Assembly (NCBI GenBank): GCA_965279125.1
Contig: CBDIHL010000039.1
Coordinates: 136,794 to 200,793, forward strand
Source of the DNA: Dinoroseobacter sp965279125
Lineage (GTDB): Bacteria > Pseudomonadota > Alphaproteobacteria > Rhodobacterales > Rhodobacteraceae
Reading direction: 5' to 3'
Length of the DNA stretch: 64,000 bases
The number at the start of each line of letters is the position of its first letter. The stretch's first letter is position 1. Of the stretch, positions 1 through 8,446 are shown piece after piece. The notes below the pieces were generated by a model. That model made no database searches. It saw nothing but the letters and a program-made list of their open reading frames with translations, and was not told the DNA's origin. Position numbers and translations under genes: made by a program.

Positions 1-218
1 AGCTCGGCGGTCAGCGTCGCAATCTCGCGCAGCGCGCCATCGACAAGTTTTTGCGTGCCGTCCTCGCCATGGGCGACGACAAGCTCCACCAGGCGATCTT
101 GGTCAAATTCCAAGTTTTCTTCAAAATGAAGCGTCACGAGCGCCTGTTCTCCGTCAACTTCGGGTCGGCGCGGCCCCCCTGCGCGCGGTCGTCGCGTTCC
201 GTTTTCGTATCTTAGCAT
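1..218 (-). CDS. Hypothetical protein, N-terminal part only (runs off the window)
   Basis: About 72 residues are visible before the window edge. The ATG at 218 (complement) has a good ribosome site, GGAGAGAA, a few bases upstream, and the frame stays open to base 1. The first 20 residues are rich in Arg, Gly and Pro. After that comes an acidic stretch (LVTLHFEENLEFDQDRLVEL) and then a likely helix. I do not recognise the family. It is divergent from the carbonic anhydrase gene, so the 147 bases between them should hold both promoters. Confidence 0.6.
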   Translation of the reverse strand, partial: MLRYENGTRRPRAGGPRRPEVDGEQALVTLHFEENLEFDQDRLVELVVAHGEDGTQKLVDGALREIATLTAE

Positions 219-365
219 CGTTCTCTCCGGTCCCACCGATTTCGGCCCCACGGCTGGACCTTGGCCCAACAGGATGAAGAAAGCGTTGTCACAGGGGGGC
301 GAATATCCCTCGCATTTTCAGAGAAAACGCGCTTTACGAGAAGGTGGACGGACGAGAGAGCACCG

Positions 366-1016
366 ATGGATAAGGCCAAACCGCTGCCGCAATACATGGC
401 GCAGCGCTACCATGGGTGGCGCGCAACCACCTATGATGAGAACAAGTTTTGGTATCATCGGCTGGAGGAAGAAGGCCAACGTCCGCGGGCTATGGTGATC
501 TCATGCTGCGACAGTCGGGTGAATGCGAGCGCAATTTTTGGTGCCGATGCAGGAGAGCTGTTCATTCACCGCAATATCGCCAACCTCGTCCCGCCCTTTA
601 ACCCAGATGGCGATCACCACGGCACCTCGGCGGCGGTGGAATACGCGGTCACGCAGCTGAAGGTCGCCCATCTTCTGGTGATCGGGCATTCCAGCTGTGG
701 CGGCGTGCGTGGCTGTATGGATATGTGCGAAGGTCATGCGCCCGAGCTGGAGAAAAAGAACAGTTTTCTGGGCAGATGGCTCGACATTCTGGCCCCCGGC
801 TACAGCCACGTCAAAGGCATCAATGATCCCGATGACCGTGCCCGCGCGCTGGAACAGCAAGGTATTGTCATCGCGCTCGAGAACCTGATGACCTTTCCGT
901 ATGTCCACCAAGCTGTCGAGGAAGGTCGCCTCAGCATCCACGGTGTCTGGGCCGAGATCGGTAATGGACGTTTGCACAGCTATGTCGCTGCGGACAAAGC
1001 CTTCGTCGCGGTTTAG
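366..1016 (+). CDS. Beta-class carbonic anhydrase
   Basis: Interconverts CO2 and bicarbonate in the cytoplasm. The 216-residue product has the beta-class zinc site: C47 and D49/R51 in the CCDSR motif, H108 and C111 in GHSSCGG. The segment after CCDSR (ELFIHRNIANLVPP) is also typical. The frame is open further upstream (to about 261), but the ATG at 366 starts the conserved part and gives the usual family length. The next gene, a bicarbonate transporter, starts 55 bases downstream, followed by its PII-like partner, so the enzyme probably works with imported bicarbonate. No targeting sequence is visible, so it is taken as cytosolic. Confidence 0.93.
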   Translation: MDKAKPLPQYMAQRYHGWRATTYDENKFWYHRLEEEGQRPRAMVISCCDSRVNASAIFGADAGELFIHRNIANLVPPFNPDGDHHGTSAAVEYAVTQLKVAHLLVIGHSSCGGVRGCMDMCEGHAPELEKKNSFLGRWLDILAPGYSHVKGINDPDDRARALEQQGIVIALENLMTFPYVHQAVEEGRLSIHGVWAEIGNGRLHSYVAADKAFVAV

Positions 1017-1071
1017 TTGACGCTTTAGGGCGCACCCGCTACCCAAAAACGTGACGGAACGGGAAGATGTC

Positions 1072-2049
1072 ATGGACGGAATATTTGCGCTCGCGGCGGA
1101 CAACCTGCTGTCACCGATCATTTTGTGTTTTGCGCTTGGATTGACGGCAGCCTTTGCCCGGTCCGACCTGACGGTGCCTGAAGCCGTTGCCAAGGGCATG
1201 TCGATCTATCTGCTCTTTGCTATCGGCTTTAAGGGGGGCGCTGCCGTTGCGGATCACGGGATTGATGCAACCTTGTTGCTGTCTCTGCTCGCCGGTGGCG
1301 TGCTGTCGTTTATCCTGCCGTTCATCGCCTTTGGCCTGCTGAAATCCATGACGCGGCTCAGCGTAACCGACGCGGCCGCGGTTGCGGGGCATTATGGGTC
1401 GATCTCGATTGTGACATTCGTAGCGGCAAGCTCGGTTCTGGAAGGGCAGGGCATTCCGGGCGAGGGCTACATGGTGGCCGTTGCAGCGGTGATGGAAGCG
1501 CCCGCGATTCTGTCGGCCCTCTATCTGGTGACCAAGGGCGGTGGCAAAACCGATGTCGAAGACGGGCTCATCCGCGAGATCCTGCTGAATGGTTCGATCG
1601 TTCTGCTCGTCGGGGCGTTCTTCATCGGGTTGATCACCGGCAAGGAGGGTCTTGCCCTGATCGCTCCGTTCATCGTCTCGCCGTTTCAGGGTGTGTTGTG
1701 CCTGTTCTTGCTGGATATGGGCCTCGTTGCGGGGCGCGGCTTGCGTGAAGCGCGCGGGGTTTTGACGAAGGGCGTGTTCGCCTTCGGGGTGCTGATGCCG
1801 CTGGTCGGGAGCCTGTTTGGGCTGGGGACTGGCTTGCTGCTTGGGTTGTCCACTGGCGGGGTGGCGCTGTTTATGGTCCTCAGCGCCTCGGCCAGCTACA
1901 TCGCGGTCCCGGCGGCGATGCGTGTGGCCCTGCCCGAGGCGAACCCGTCGGTCTATTTGACCTTGTCGCTGGGCGTGACCTTTCCGTTCAACCTGACGCT
2001 GGGCATTCCGATTTACGTGGCGCTCGCCACCACATTCGCGGGGGGATAA
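1072..2049 (+). CDS. sbtA: SbtA-type sodium-dependent bicarbonate transporter
   Basis: Polytopic inner-membrane protein of 325 residues, family PF05982 (DUF897). The opening segment reads NLLSPIILCFALGLTAAFAR, then SDLTVPEAVAKGMSIYLLFA and GFKGG, the SbtA signature. There are about ten hydrophobic segments in two halves. In cyanobacteria SbtA is a high-affinity Na+/HCO3- symporter. A GTG at 1051 is in frame, but the ATG at 1072 has a GGGAAGA ribosome site at proper spacing and is preferred. It is co-directional with carbonic anhydrase upstream and sbtB 3 bases downstream. Bicarbonate as substrate is inferred from the family and the neighbours. Confidence 0.9.
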   Translation: MDGIFALAADNLLSPIILCFALGLTAAFARSDLTVPEAVAKGMSIYLLFAIGFKGGAAVADHGIDATLLLSLLAGGVLSFILPFIAFGLLKSMTRLSVTDAAAVAGHYGSISIVTFVAASSVLEGQGIPGEGYMVAVAAVMEAPAILSALYLVTKGGGKTDVEDGLIREILLNGSIVLLVGAFFIGLITGKEGLALIAPFIVSPFQGVLCLFLLDMGLVAGRGLREARGVLTKGVFAFGVLMPLVGSLFGLGTGLLLGLSTGGVALFMVLSASASYIAVPAAMRVALPEANPSVYLTLSLGVTFPFNLTLGIPIYVALATTFAGG

Positions 2050-2052
2050 CTG

Positions 2053-2358
2053 ATGCAACGCCATGACGCAAAACGGGTCGAGATCATCATCGAAGAACCG
2101 ATGGTCCGCCGATTGAAAAGTGCATTGATCGAGGCGGGCGTCACCGGCTTCACGGTATTGCCCGTGCATGGTGGATCGGGACGGTCAGGCAACTGGACGC
2201 GAGAGGGCCAGATCACGGGTGGCATGGTCGCGGTGGTCTGTATCATCCGGGAGGAGCGCTTGGGCGCGATGCTCGATGCCGCGTTCGAGGTGGTCGAGCG
2301 CCACATCGGCGTGGTCAGCGTCACCGATTGCCAGGTGCTTCGCGCGGAACGTTTTTAG
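2053..2358 (+). CDS. sbtB: SbtB-like PII-family regulator of SbtA
   Basis: Small (101 residues) PII-fold protein. The N-terminal strand, a T-loop-like segment (GGSGRSGNWTREGQIT, about residues 40-55) and the C-terminal part with VVSVTDCQVL fit SbtB better than GlnB/GlnK. In cyanobacteria SbtB trimers bind adenine nucleotides, including cAMP, and dock on SbtA to gate bicarbonate uptake. The gene starts 3 bases after the sbtA stop, so translation is probably coupled. The C-terminus ends in AERF and has no paired-cysteine redox tail as in some cyanobacterial SbtB. A different PII subgroup is possible but unlikely next to SbtA. Confidence 0.88.
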   Translation: MQRHDAKRVEIIIEEPMVRRLKSALIEAGVTGFTVLPVHGGSGRSGNWTREGQITGGMVAVVCIIREERLGAMLDAAFEVVERHIGVVSVTDCQVLRAERF

Positions 2359-2375
2359 GCATCTGCCTGTTTTTT
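2357..2375 (+). terminator. Probable Rho-independent terminator after sbtB
   Basis: A short perfect inverted repeat, AGGCATCTGCCT, overlaps the sbtB stop codon and is followed by G and six Ts. The stem is only 4-5 bp with a small loop, so it is weak. Its position at the end of the carbonic anhydrase-sbtA-sbtB unit fits termination. Confidence 0.4.
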
Positions 2376-2411
2376 GTGCTATAAGGCGCGTGGGAAACAG
2401 GGAGAGAGTTG

Positions 2412-2948
2412 ATGAAATTTCTCAAGCGCTTGATTGCTGTGGTTGTCATTGTCGTCGCCGCATTGATTGGCGGGGCCTATTTGCTGCCTCAGGAAGTGAC
2501 CGTATCTCGCAGCATCACAATCGATGCTGAGCCGGACGCGATTTTTCCACACGTGAACTCCATGCAAGGCACCGAAGGTTGGTCCCCATGGCTGTCGCGC
2601 GACCCGGAGGTGCGGCTGAGCTATAGCGGGCCGGAAATGGGCGTGGGCAATACGCTCGAATGGGCGTCCGAGGAGCCGAGTGTGGGCAATGGCCGCCAAG
2701 AGATCGTTACGAGTGTCGAGAACGAGCGTGTCGAGACCGCCCTTGATTTCGGCGATATGGGCACAGCGCAGGCGGCGTTTATTCTGGAGGCGAATGGCGG
2801 CGCGACACAGGTAACTTGGACGCTTGTAACCGACATGGGGACCAATCCGGTCGGGCGCTATATGGGTCTGATGATGGATCGCTGGGTCGGAGCGGACTAC
2901 GAGGCTGGGTTGGCGAACCTAAAGGCGCTCGTCGAGGGCGGCGCTTAA
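2412..2948 (+). CDS. Membrane-anchored SRPBCC-family (polyketide cyclase-like) protein
   Basis: 178 residues. Residues 1-25 form a basic start (MKFLKR) and one hydrophobic helix rich in Val, Ile and Ala, either an uncleaved signal anchor or a signal peptide. The rest reads like an SRPBCC/START-type ligand-binding fold: VSRSITIDAEPDAIFPHVNS, then a WSPW segment and the late strand TQVTWTLV. The ATG at 2412 has GGAGAGAG close upstream. It stands alone between the sbt unit and a broken gene. The ligand is unknown; the fold is known for binding hydrophobic molecules in a cavity. Confidence 0.75.
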   Translation: MKFLKRLIAVVVIVVAALIGGAYLLPQEVTVSRSITIDAEPDAIFPHVNSMQGTEGWSPWLSRDPEVRLSYSGPEMGVGNTLEWASEEPSVGNGRQEIVTSVENERVETALDFGDMGTAQAAFILEANGGATQVTWTLVTDMGTNPVGRYMGLMMDRWVGADYEAGLANLKALVEGGA

Positions 2949-2983
2949 CGTCTGATTAACGCCTCATGCCCCATGATCCGGGG

Positions 2984-3464
2984 ATGATGACACACGAGAC
3001 GATTCTAAAGATCCCCGACCCGCTTTTGCGGGAGGCCTGTAAGCTGGCACGCACGCGCGAAATGACCGTTGGTCAGATTGTGCGCGACGGCGCTGTCGGC
3101 GGAACTCAGGCGCGCACGTCGCAAAGCTGGCAAGCGGTTGAAAGCGCTGGAGGTCGAGGTCGCGCCGGTGCGCGCTGAGCTGGCCAGTGACCTTGCGCTG
3201 GCGCAGAGTTGGCCGGATCTGCAAGCGCGTTTGACCAATAAAGGCTATGTTCTGCGGGTGTCCGGTGGCGGCCTTGCGTTGCTGCGTCTGGTCGGTGGCG
3301 CGCGCATTTGCACTGCGTCTGATCTGGGGCCGGGCTACGGGCGGCTGATGGAACGGTTTGGCGGTCCGATGCCGAATGACGAGGCAGAGCCAAAGAGGGC
3401 ACGCCAAATCCAGGCGACACTCGATCTGCTCGACCGCGACGACGATGCGGTGATTGATTTCTAG
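2984..3464 (+). pseudogene. Ribbon-helix-helix-like hypothetical protein, frame broken by one extra base
   Basis: The frame from ATG 2984 gives ILKIPDPLLREACKLARTRE then MTVGQIVRD. The continuation (ALSAELRRARRKAGKRLKAL and on to DDDAVIDF at 3464) lies in the next frame. Removing one G from the GG at 3089-3090 joins them into a 159-residue protein. The joined N-terminus looks like a short beta-strand plus two helices, as in Arc/MetJ-type DNA-binding proteins; the rest is a charged helix followed by an unassigned domain. Possible DNA-binding regulator. The break is probably a sequence error, since both halves keep good coding character. Confidence 0.6.
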
Positions 3465-4018
3465 AAGCTACGCCGCAGTCCCAGAACCAGCGAATTGCTG
3501 CCCGTTTGCGCCCCAAGCAATCCATAGCCGTTGGACCGATGATGGATGCGGGCAAAGCCACGTGTGCGACTGTCGGGTCTGCCAAACTCCACCTCGCCCA
3601 TCCAGTAGATCAACTCGGGTCGCGCAGTGCCATTGCGGGCAAGCTCTTCGGAGGGCGGCTCGGACGCGAGCGAGGGGCCAATACCGAAGGCGACACTGCG
3701 TACGGGACCGATTTGGTTTTCGGGGGTGTAGCGCAGGACGGTGGCCAAGTTGGCCTCCCAGTTTGTTTGCGCGCCGACCCATTTGGCGGCTTGCACCTCA
3801 ACGCCCCAACTCAGACGGGAAATCGGTGCGTCCCACATCCATGTGGCCGCCACGCCAAGAATCTGCGTGTCGCGGAAGGTGATGCCCGTGGGGTTGAGGA
3901 AGATATCTTCCCAGACCTGATCGGTCATCGCCCCGGCAAAGACCGAAATCGAACGGTCCGTCGGGGTTTGTGCGGGCGCTGCCATGGGAAGCAGCGCCAA
4001 CACGAAGGCTAGGATCAG
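3461..4018 (-). CDS. PagL-like / acyloxyacyl-hydrolase-like outer-membrane protein
   Basis: An export signal (LILAFVLALLPMAAPAQT) leads into about 165 residues of alternating beta-strand pattern. The protein ends in a Phe after GLRRSF, typical of outer-membrane barrels. Near the end, RIHHRSNGYG resembles the His-x-Ser-Asn region of PagL lipid A 3-O-deacylases, followed by a late NSLVLGLR strand. The start is unclear. No ATG, GTG or TTG lies where expected; a CTG at 4018-4016 overlaps the asd stop in CTGA fashion. GTG at 4003 and ATG at 3985 would cut into the signal peptide. It is downstream of asd and converges on the ribbon-helix-helix-like gene, overlapping it by 4 bases. The lipid A deacylase role is a guess from the motif. 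Confidence 0.55.
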   Translation of the reverse strand: MILAFVLALLPMAAPAQTPTDRSISVFAGAMTDQVWEDIFLNPTGITFRDTQILGVAATWMWDAPISRLSWGVEVQAAKWVGAQTNWEANLATVLRYTPENQIGPVRSVAFGIGPSLASEPPSEELARNGTARPELIYWMGEVEFGRPDSRTRGFARIHHRSNGYGLLGAQTGSNSLVLGLRRSF

Positions 4019-5038
4019 CCCTTTTTCAAGCAGCGCGTGCCGAGGGTTTCGGCGATCTGCACTGCGTTCAAGGCGGCCCCTTTGCGCAAGTTGTCGGATA
4101 CGCACCACAGGTTCAGTCCATTCTCGATGGTCGAATCCTGACGGATCCGAGAGATGAAAGTCGCGTAATCGCCAACGCATTCAACGGGGGTCGTGTATCC
4201 ACCGTCTTCGCGCTTATCGATCACCATGATCCCCGGGGCTTCGCGCAAGATATCACGGGCTTCATCTTCGTCCAGAAATTCTTCGAACTCGATATTCACC
4301 GCCTCGGAATGGCCAACAAAGACCGGCACACGCACGCAAGTCGCCGTGACCTTGATCTTCGGGTCCACAATTTTCTTGGTCTCGGCCACCATCTTCCACT
4401 CTTCCTTGGTCGTGCCGTCTTCCATGAAGACGTCGATATGGGGGATGACGTTGAACGCAATTTGCTTGGTGAACTTGACCGGGGGCTTATCGTCGGTCGG
4501 GTTGTAGATCGATTTGGTCTGGTCCCACAGCTCGTCGATGCCCTCTTTGCCGGCACCAGAAACGGACTGGTACGTCGACACAACAACACGCTTGATGCGC
4601 GCACGGTCATGCAGTGGCTTCAAAGCCACAACCATTTGCGCGGTGGAGCAGTTGGGGTTCGCGATGATGTTCTTCTTCGCATAGCCCTCGACCGCTTCGG
4701 GGTTCACTTCCGGCACCACCAACGGCACCTCCGGATCGTAGCGATTAGAGCGACGAGTTATCGATCACGACGCAGCCAGCTTTCGCGGCGCGCGGTGCGT
4801 GTTCTTTCGTCGGGCCGGAGCCCACAGCGAACAAGGCGATGTCCCAGCCGGTGAAATCAAAGGTCTCGAGGTCTTTGGTCTTCAGGGTTTTCTCGCCAAA
4901 GCTGACCTCGGTGCCGAGCGATTTGCGCGATGCAAGCACCGCCAATTCGTCAACCGGGAACTGGCGCTCGTCCAGAATGTTCAGCATTTCGCGGCCCACG
5001 TTACCTGTGGCTCCCACGACGACGACCCTATAGCCCAT
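4015..5038 (-). pseudogene. asd: Aspartate-semialdehyde dehydrogenase, frame broken by one extra base
   Basis: Asd reduces aspartyl-phosphate to aspartate semialdehyde, feeding lysine/diaminopimelate, threonine and methionine. The N-terminal 97 residues (VVVVGATGNVGREMLNILDE, then FAVGSGPTKEHAP and VVIDNSSL) stop at a TAA. The remaining part resumes in another frame with PLVVPEVNPEAV and the active-site region IIANPNCSTAQMVVALKPLH. Dropping one A from the AA at 4745-4746 restores NSSLYRYDPEVPLVVPEVNP and a protein of about 340 residues. The ATG at 5038 has GGAGAGG upstream. The gene is normally essential and both halves, including the catalytic Cys in NPNCST, are intact, so I read this as a consensus error. 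Confidence 0.88.
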
Positions 5039-5137
5039 TTGGACCTCTCCTTACATGAATGTCGGGTGTGACGCGCCCCCATAGCGGATCGCTGGCAGCG
5101 GGGAAAGAGGGGCGAGGTCGCAGCGTATGAATCTGTT

Positions 5138-5154
5138 TGCCTAAAAATTAGGCA
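5138..5154. promoter_or_regulatory. Perfect 17-bp palindrome between asd and the Anbu operon
   Basis: TGCCTAA, AAA, TTAGGCA: two perfect 7-base arms with a 3-base spacer, in the 208-base gap between the divergent asd start (5038) and the ATP-grasp start (5247). It lies 93 bases before the ATP-grasp ATG. There is no T-run after it, so a terminator is unlikely; a dimeric regulator site is the simplest reading. The rest of the gap shows no convincing feature. Confidence 0.45.
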
Positions 5155-5246
5155 GATCACGCAAGATGCGGCCCTGATTTCTGGTGTGCCAAAGGTTAAC
5201 GTCTGCACCTGCTTGCGGTCGGCGTCACAAAAGGTAGCCTAAAGCC

Positions 5247-6671
5247 ATGGCAGACCGTGTATTTTTTGATGAGATGATGGGAACGACGGACGAAGTTCGT
5301 GCGCCCTACAGCAATTACGACAGCTGGTTTGGGGCCGAAGACCCTAAGCGATTGCGCCGCAAAGCAGCGGAAGCCGAGACCCTGTTCCGCCTGACCGGCA
5401 TCACCTTCAACGTCTATGCCGAGGCCGAAGCGCAAGAGCGTCTGATCCCCTTCGACATCGTCCCGCGCGTTCTGTCGGGCCGCGAATGGGCCAAGCTAAG
5501 CGCCGGGATCGAGCAGCGCGTGAGGGCCGTCAACGCCTTCCTCTATGATATCTACCACCGCCAGGAGATCCTGCGCGCGGGCCGTTTGCCCAAGGAGATG
5601 ATCGCCAAGAACGCCGCTTTCCTGCCCGAGATGATCGGCGTCACGCCCCCCGGACAGGTCTACACGCATATCGTCGGCACGGATCTTGTGCGCACCGGCC
5701 CGGACGAGTTTTACGTGCTCGAAGACAATGCACGCACCCCGTCGGGCGTGTCATATATGCTCGAGAATCGCGAAACGATGCTGCACATGTTCCCTGAGCT
5801 GTTCATCAAGAACCGCGTGCGGCCCGTCAGCAATTACCCGCGTCTGCTGCGCCGTTCGCTCAGTGCCAGCGCGCCGGACGGTGCGGGCGAGAAGCCCGTT
5901 GTGGCGATCTTGACCCCCGGCATCCATAACTCTGCCTATTACGAGCATTCCTTCCTTGCCGATCAGATGGGCGTCGAGCTGGTTGAAGGCCATGACCTCA
6001 AGGTCGTCGATGGCCGCATCGCGATGCGCACGACCGAAGGCTACACCGCGATTGATGTGCTCTACCGCCGTGTCGATGACGACTACCTCGATCCGCTGAC
6101 CTTCCGCTCCGACAGCCTGTTGGGCGTGCCGGGTATCTTCGATGTCTACCGCGCGGGTGGCATCACGATTGCCAACGCGCCGGGCACCGGGATTGCGGAC
6201 GACAAGGCGATCTACAGTTACATGCCTGATATCGTTGAATTCTACACCGGCGAGAAAGCGATCCTGAAGAACGTGCCCACACATCGGTGTTCCGAGCCTG
6301 ACGCGCTGGCCTATGTGCTCGATAACCTCACCGAGCTGGTGGTGAAGGAAGTGCATGGCTCTGGCGGTTACGGCATGCTCGTTGGTCCCGCCGCCAGCAA
6401 GAAGGAGGTCGCCGCTTTCCGTGACAAGCTGAAGGCGAACCCCGACAATTATATCGCGCAACCGACGCTGTCGCTGTCCACCGTGCCGATCTTCACCAAG
6501 GCGGGCCTCGCGCCGCGTCACGTGGACCTCAGGCCCTTCGCGCTGGTCTCGCCGAACCGGATCGACATCACGCCGGGGGGGCTGACGCGGGTTGCGCTCA
6601 AGAAAGGTTCGCTGGTCGTAAATTCCAGCCAAGGCGGAGGCACCAAGGACACTTGGGTGCTGGAGGACTAG
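5247..6671 (+). CDS. Circularly permuted ATP-grasp protein
   Basis: 474 residues. ATP-grasp enzymes of this permuted family (former DUF404/DUF407) join an acid to an amine using ATP. Visible landmarks are LEDNARTPSGVSYMLENRET near residue 160 and ELVVKEVHGSGGYGMLVGP near 370, the nucleotide-binding parts. The downstream alpha-E protein, transglutaminase-like protease and Anbu are its usual partners in comparative-genomic studies, which proposed a peptide-tagging or peptide-synthesis role. The substrate is unknown. It is the first gene of a four-gene unit; the next starts 3 bases after its stop. Confidence 0.88.
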   Translation: MADRVFFDEMMGTTDEVRAPYSNYDSWFGAEDPKRLRRKAAEAETLFRLTGITFNVYAEAEAQERLIPFDIVPRVLSGREWAKLSAGIEQRVRAVNAFLYDIYHRQEILRAGRLPKEMIAKNAAFLPEMIGVTPPGQVYTHIVGTDLVRTGPDEFYVLEDNARTPSGVSYMLENRETMLHMFPELFIKNRVRPVSNYPRLLRRSLSASAPDGAGEKPVVAILTPGIHNSAYYEHSFLADQMGVELVEGHDLKVVDGRIAMRTTEGYTAIDVLYRRVDDDYLDPLTFRSDSLLGVPGIFDVYRAGGITIANAPGTGIADDKAIYSYMPDIVEFYTGEKAILKNVPTHRCSEPDALAYVLDNLTELVVKEVHGSGGYGMLVGPAASKKEVAAFRDKLKANPDNYIAQPTLSLSTVPIFTKAGLAPRHVDLRPFALVSPNRIDITPGGLTRVALKKGSLVVNSSQGGGTKDTWVLED

Positions 6672-6674
6672 GCG

Positions 6675-7616
6675 ATGCTGGGAAAAACTGCAGGCGGTCT
6701 GTATTGGCTCTTTCGGTATATGGAGCGGTCCGAGAACCTCGCGCGTCTGATCAGCGCCGGGCAGCGGATTGCGCTGACGCGCTCCAGCACCGCGCCGGAC
6801 GAGTGGGATTCCATCGTGGCCACCGCCGGTGTGCGCGACGCGTATCTCAAGAAATATGATACGTTCGAAGGGGATTTGGTCATCGACTTCATCCTGCGTG
6901 ACCCGGACAACGCCTCCTCGGTCCTGTCGGTCATCGAGGCCGCGCGCAACAACGCCCGTACGGTGCGCACGGCCCTGACCCGCGAGGTGTGGGAGGCCGT
7001 GAACGAGTGCTGGATGGTGCTGTGCGACGCTCTGGCCCGCAAGGTGCCCGACCGCGATCTACCGTTCGTGCTGTCGATGATCCGCCAACGCAGCGCGTTT
7101 GTGCGCGGCGCCATGCACGGGACCATGGTGCGCAATGACAGCTACGACTTTGCCCGGATCGGCACGTTTGTGGAACGGGCCGATAGCACGGCGCGCATCC
7201 TCGATGTGAAATACTACGTGCTGCTGCCCTCGGCGCATCATGTCGGCACCTCGATTGACAATGTGCAGTGGGAAACGATCCTGCGCTCGGTCAGTGCTGA
7301 CGGGTCTTTCCGCTATCTGCATGGGTCCGAGACCAAGCCGCTGCAAATTGCTGAGTTCCTGACGCTGGACCGTCGCCTGCCGCGCAGCCTTGCGTTTTGC
7401 TACGCCAAAATATGCGCAAATCTGGGGTATCTGGAAACGGATTATAAGCTGCGTTTGCCGTGCCATGACACCGCCGACGAGATCAATCAGCGGTTCCGCG
7501 ACGGCACGATCGACATGATTTTCGAGAAGGGGCTGCACGAGTTCTTGCAGACCTTCATCCACGACAACAACGCGCTCGGTCAGCAGATCGAGGCGGATTA
7601 TAGGTTCACGGGGTAG
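6675..7616 (+). CDS. Alpha-E domain protein (DUF403)
   Basis: 313 residues, almost wholly helical. It opens with KTAGGLYWLFRYMERSENLA, the hallmark of alpha-E proteins, and has further conserved parts around FVERADSTARILDVKYYVLL. The family nearly always sits beside the circularly permuted ATP-grasp gene and a transglutaminase. Its biochemical role is unknown; it may serve as a scaffold or carrier. It begins 3 bases after the ATP-grasp stop and ends 4 bases before the transglutaminase gene, so the unit is almost certainly one transcript. Confidence 0.88.
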   Translation: MLGKTAGGLYWLFRYMERSENLARLISAGQRIALTRSSTAPDEWDSIVATAGVRDAYLKKYDTFEGDLVIDFILRDPDNASSVLSVIEAARNNARTVRTALTREVWEAVNECWMVLCDALARKVPDRDLPFVLSMIRQRSAFVRGAMHGTMVRNDSYDFARIGTFVERADSTARILDVKYYVLLPSAHHVGTSIDNVQWETILRSVSADGSFRYLHGSETKPLQIAEFLTLDRRLPRSLAFCYAKICANLGYLETDYKLRLPCHDTADEINQRFRDGTIDMIFEKGLHEFLQTFIHDNNALGQQIEADYRFTG

Positions 7617-7620
7617 GGCC

Positions 7621-8421
7621 ATGCGGATGAAAATCACTCATGTGACGTCCTATCGCTATGACGCGCCCGTGCCCTACGCGCTGCAACAGTTGCGGGTGAC
7701 ACCGAAGACGCGACCCGGCCAGAAGGTGCACGACTGGACCACGACCGTCGAAGGCGGACGCACGGAGGTCGAATTTGAAGACGAGCACTACAATTCCGTC
7801 CAGCTGATCTCGTTTGACGAGGGTATTCAGGAGGTCAAGATCACCTGCGAAGGTGAGGTGGAGGTCGAAGACCTGAACGGTGTGTTCGGCGAGCATTCGG
7901 GCTTCATGCCGCTTTGGATGTTCAAACGCTCCACCCCGCTGACCAAGATCGGACCGCTGGTGCGCAAGCTGGCGCGTGAAGTCGCCGCAGAGGAAACGGA
8001 TCTGGCGCGGATGCACACGCTGTCTGAGGTTATTCTGGCGCAAGTGCCCTACCAACCGGGGCGCACTTTGGTGACAACGCCCGCTGAAGAGGTGTTGTCG
8101 GCCGAAACCGGCGTTTGCCAGGATCACGCCCACGTCTTCATCGCCGCCGCACGCCAGATGGGGTTCCCGGCGCGCTATGTCTCTGGCTACCTGATGATGT
8201 CTGACCGCATCGACCAAGAGGCCACCCATGCCTGGGCCGAGGTCTATATCGAGGCACTCGGCTGGGTCGGCTTTGACGTGTCCAACTCGGTTTGTCCCGA
8301 CGCACGTTACGTCCGGGTCGCAACAGGGCTGGACTATGCCGACGCAGCACCTGTATCTGGAATGCGGTTCGGCGAAGGGGCCGAGCGGCTAGAAGTGCAG
8401 TTGCAGGTGCAACAGCAGTAA
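7621..8421 (+). CDS. Transglutaminase-like cysteine protease
   Basis: 266 residues with the bacterial transglutaminase N-terminal strand region (MKITHVTSYRYDAPVPYALQ) and a transglutaminase core. The catalytic triad is visible as C166 in GVCQDHAH, H203 in THAWAEVY and D219 in GFDVSN. There is no signal peptide, so it acts in the cytoplasm. In this operon type it is thought to cleave or release the product made by the ATP-grasp enzyme; this is inference from context. ATG at 7621; a second ATG lies two codons later. The Anbu gene follows 25 bases downstream. Confidence 0.9.
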   Translation: MRMKITHVTSYRYDAPVPYALQQLRVTPKTRPGQKVHDWTTTVEGGRTEVEFEDEHYNSVQLISFDEGIQEVKITCEGEVEVEDLNGVFGEHSGFMPLWMFKRSTPLTKIGPLVRKLAREVAAEETDLARMHTLSEVILAQVPYQPGRTLVTTPAEEVLSAETGVCQDHAHVFIAAARQMGFPARYVSGYLMMSDRIDQEATHAWAEVYIEALGWVGFDVSNSVCPDARYVRVATGLDYADAAPVSGMRFGEGAERLEVQLQVQQQ

Positions 8422-8446
8422 TTCAGACAAACTGGGGCGACGAGAG

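Noticed and set aside
1111..2169. 352-codon open frame opposite sbtA
   Set aside because: Antisense shadow, low-complexity Gln/Arg/His composition, no ribosome site; sbtA on the other strand is conserved.
3970..4854. 294-codon plus-strand frame opposite asd
   Set aside because: Shadow; asd motifs are on the minus strand.
4015..5038. Programmed frameshifting in asd
   Set aside because: No slippery heptamer or stimulatory structure at 4745; the family is not known for it, and similar extra bases occur in unrelated genes.
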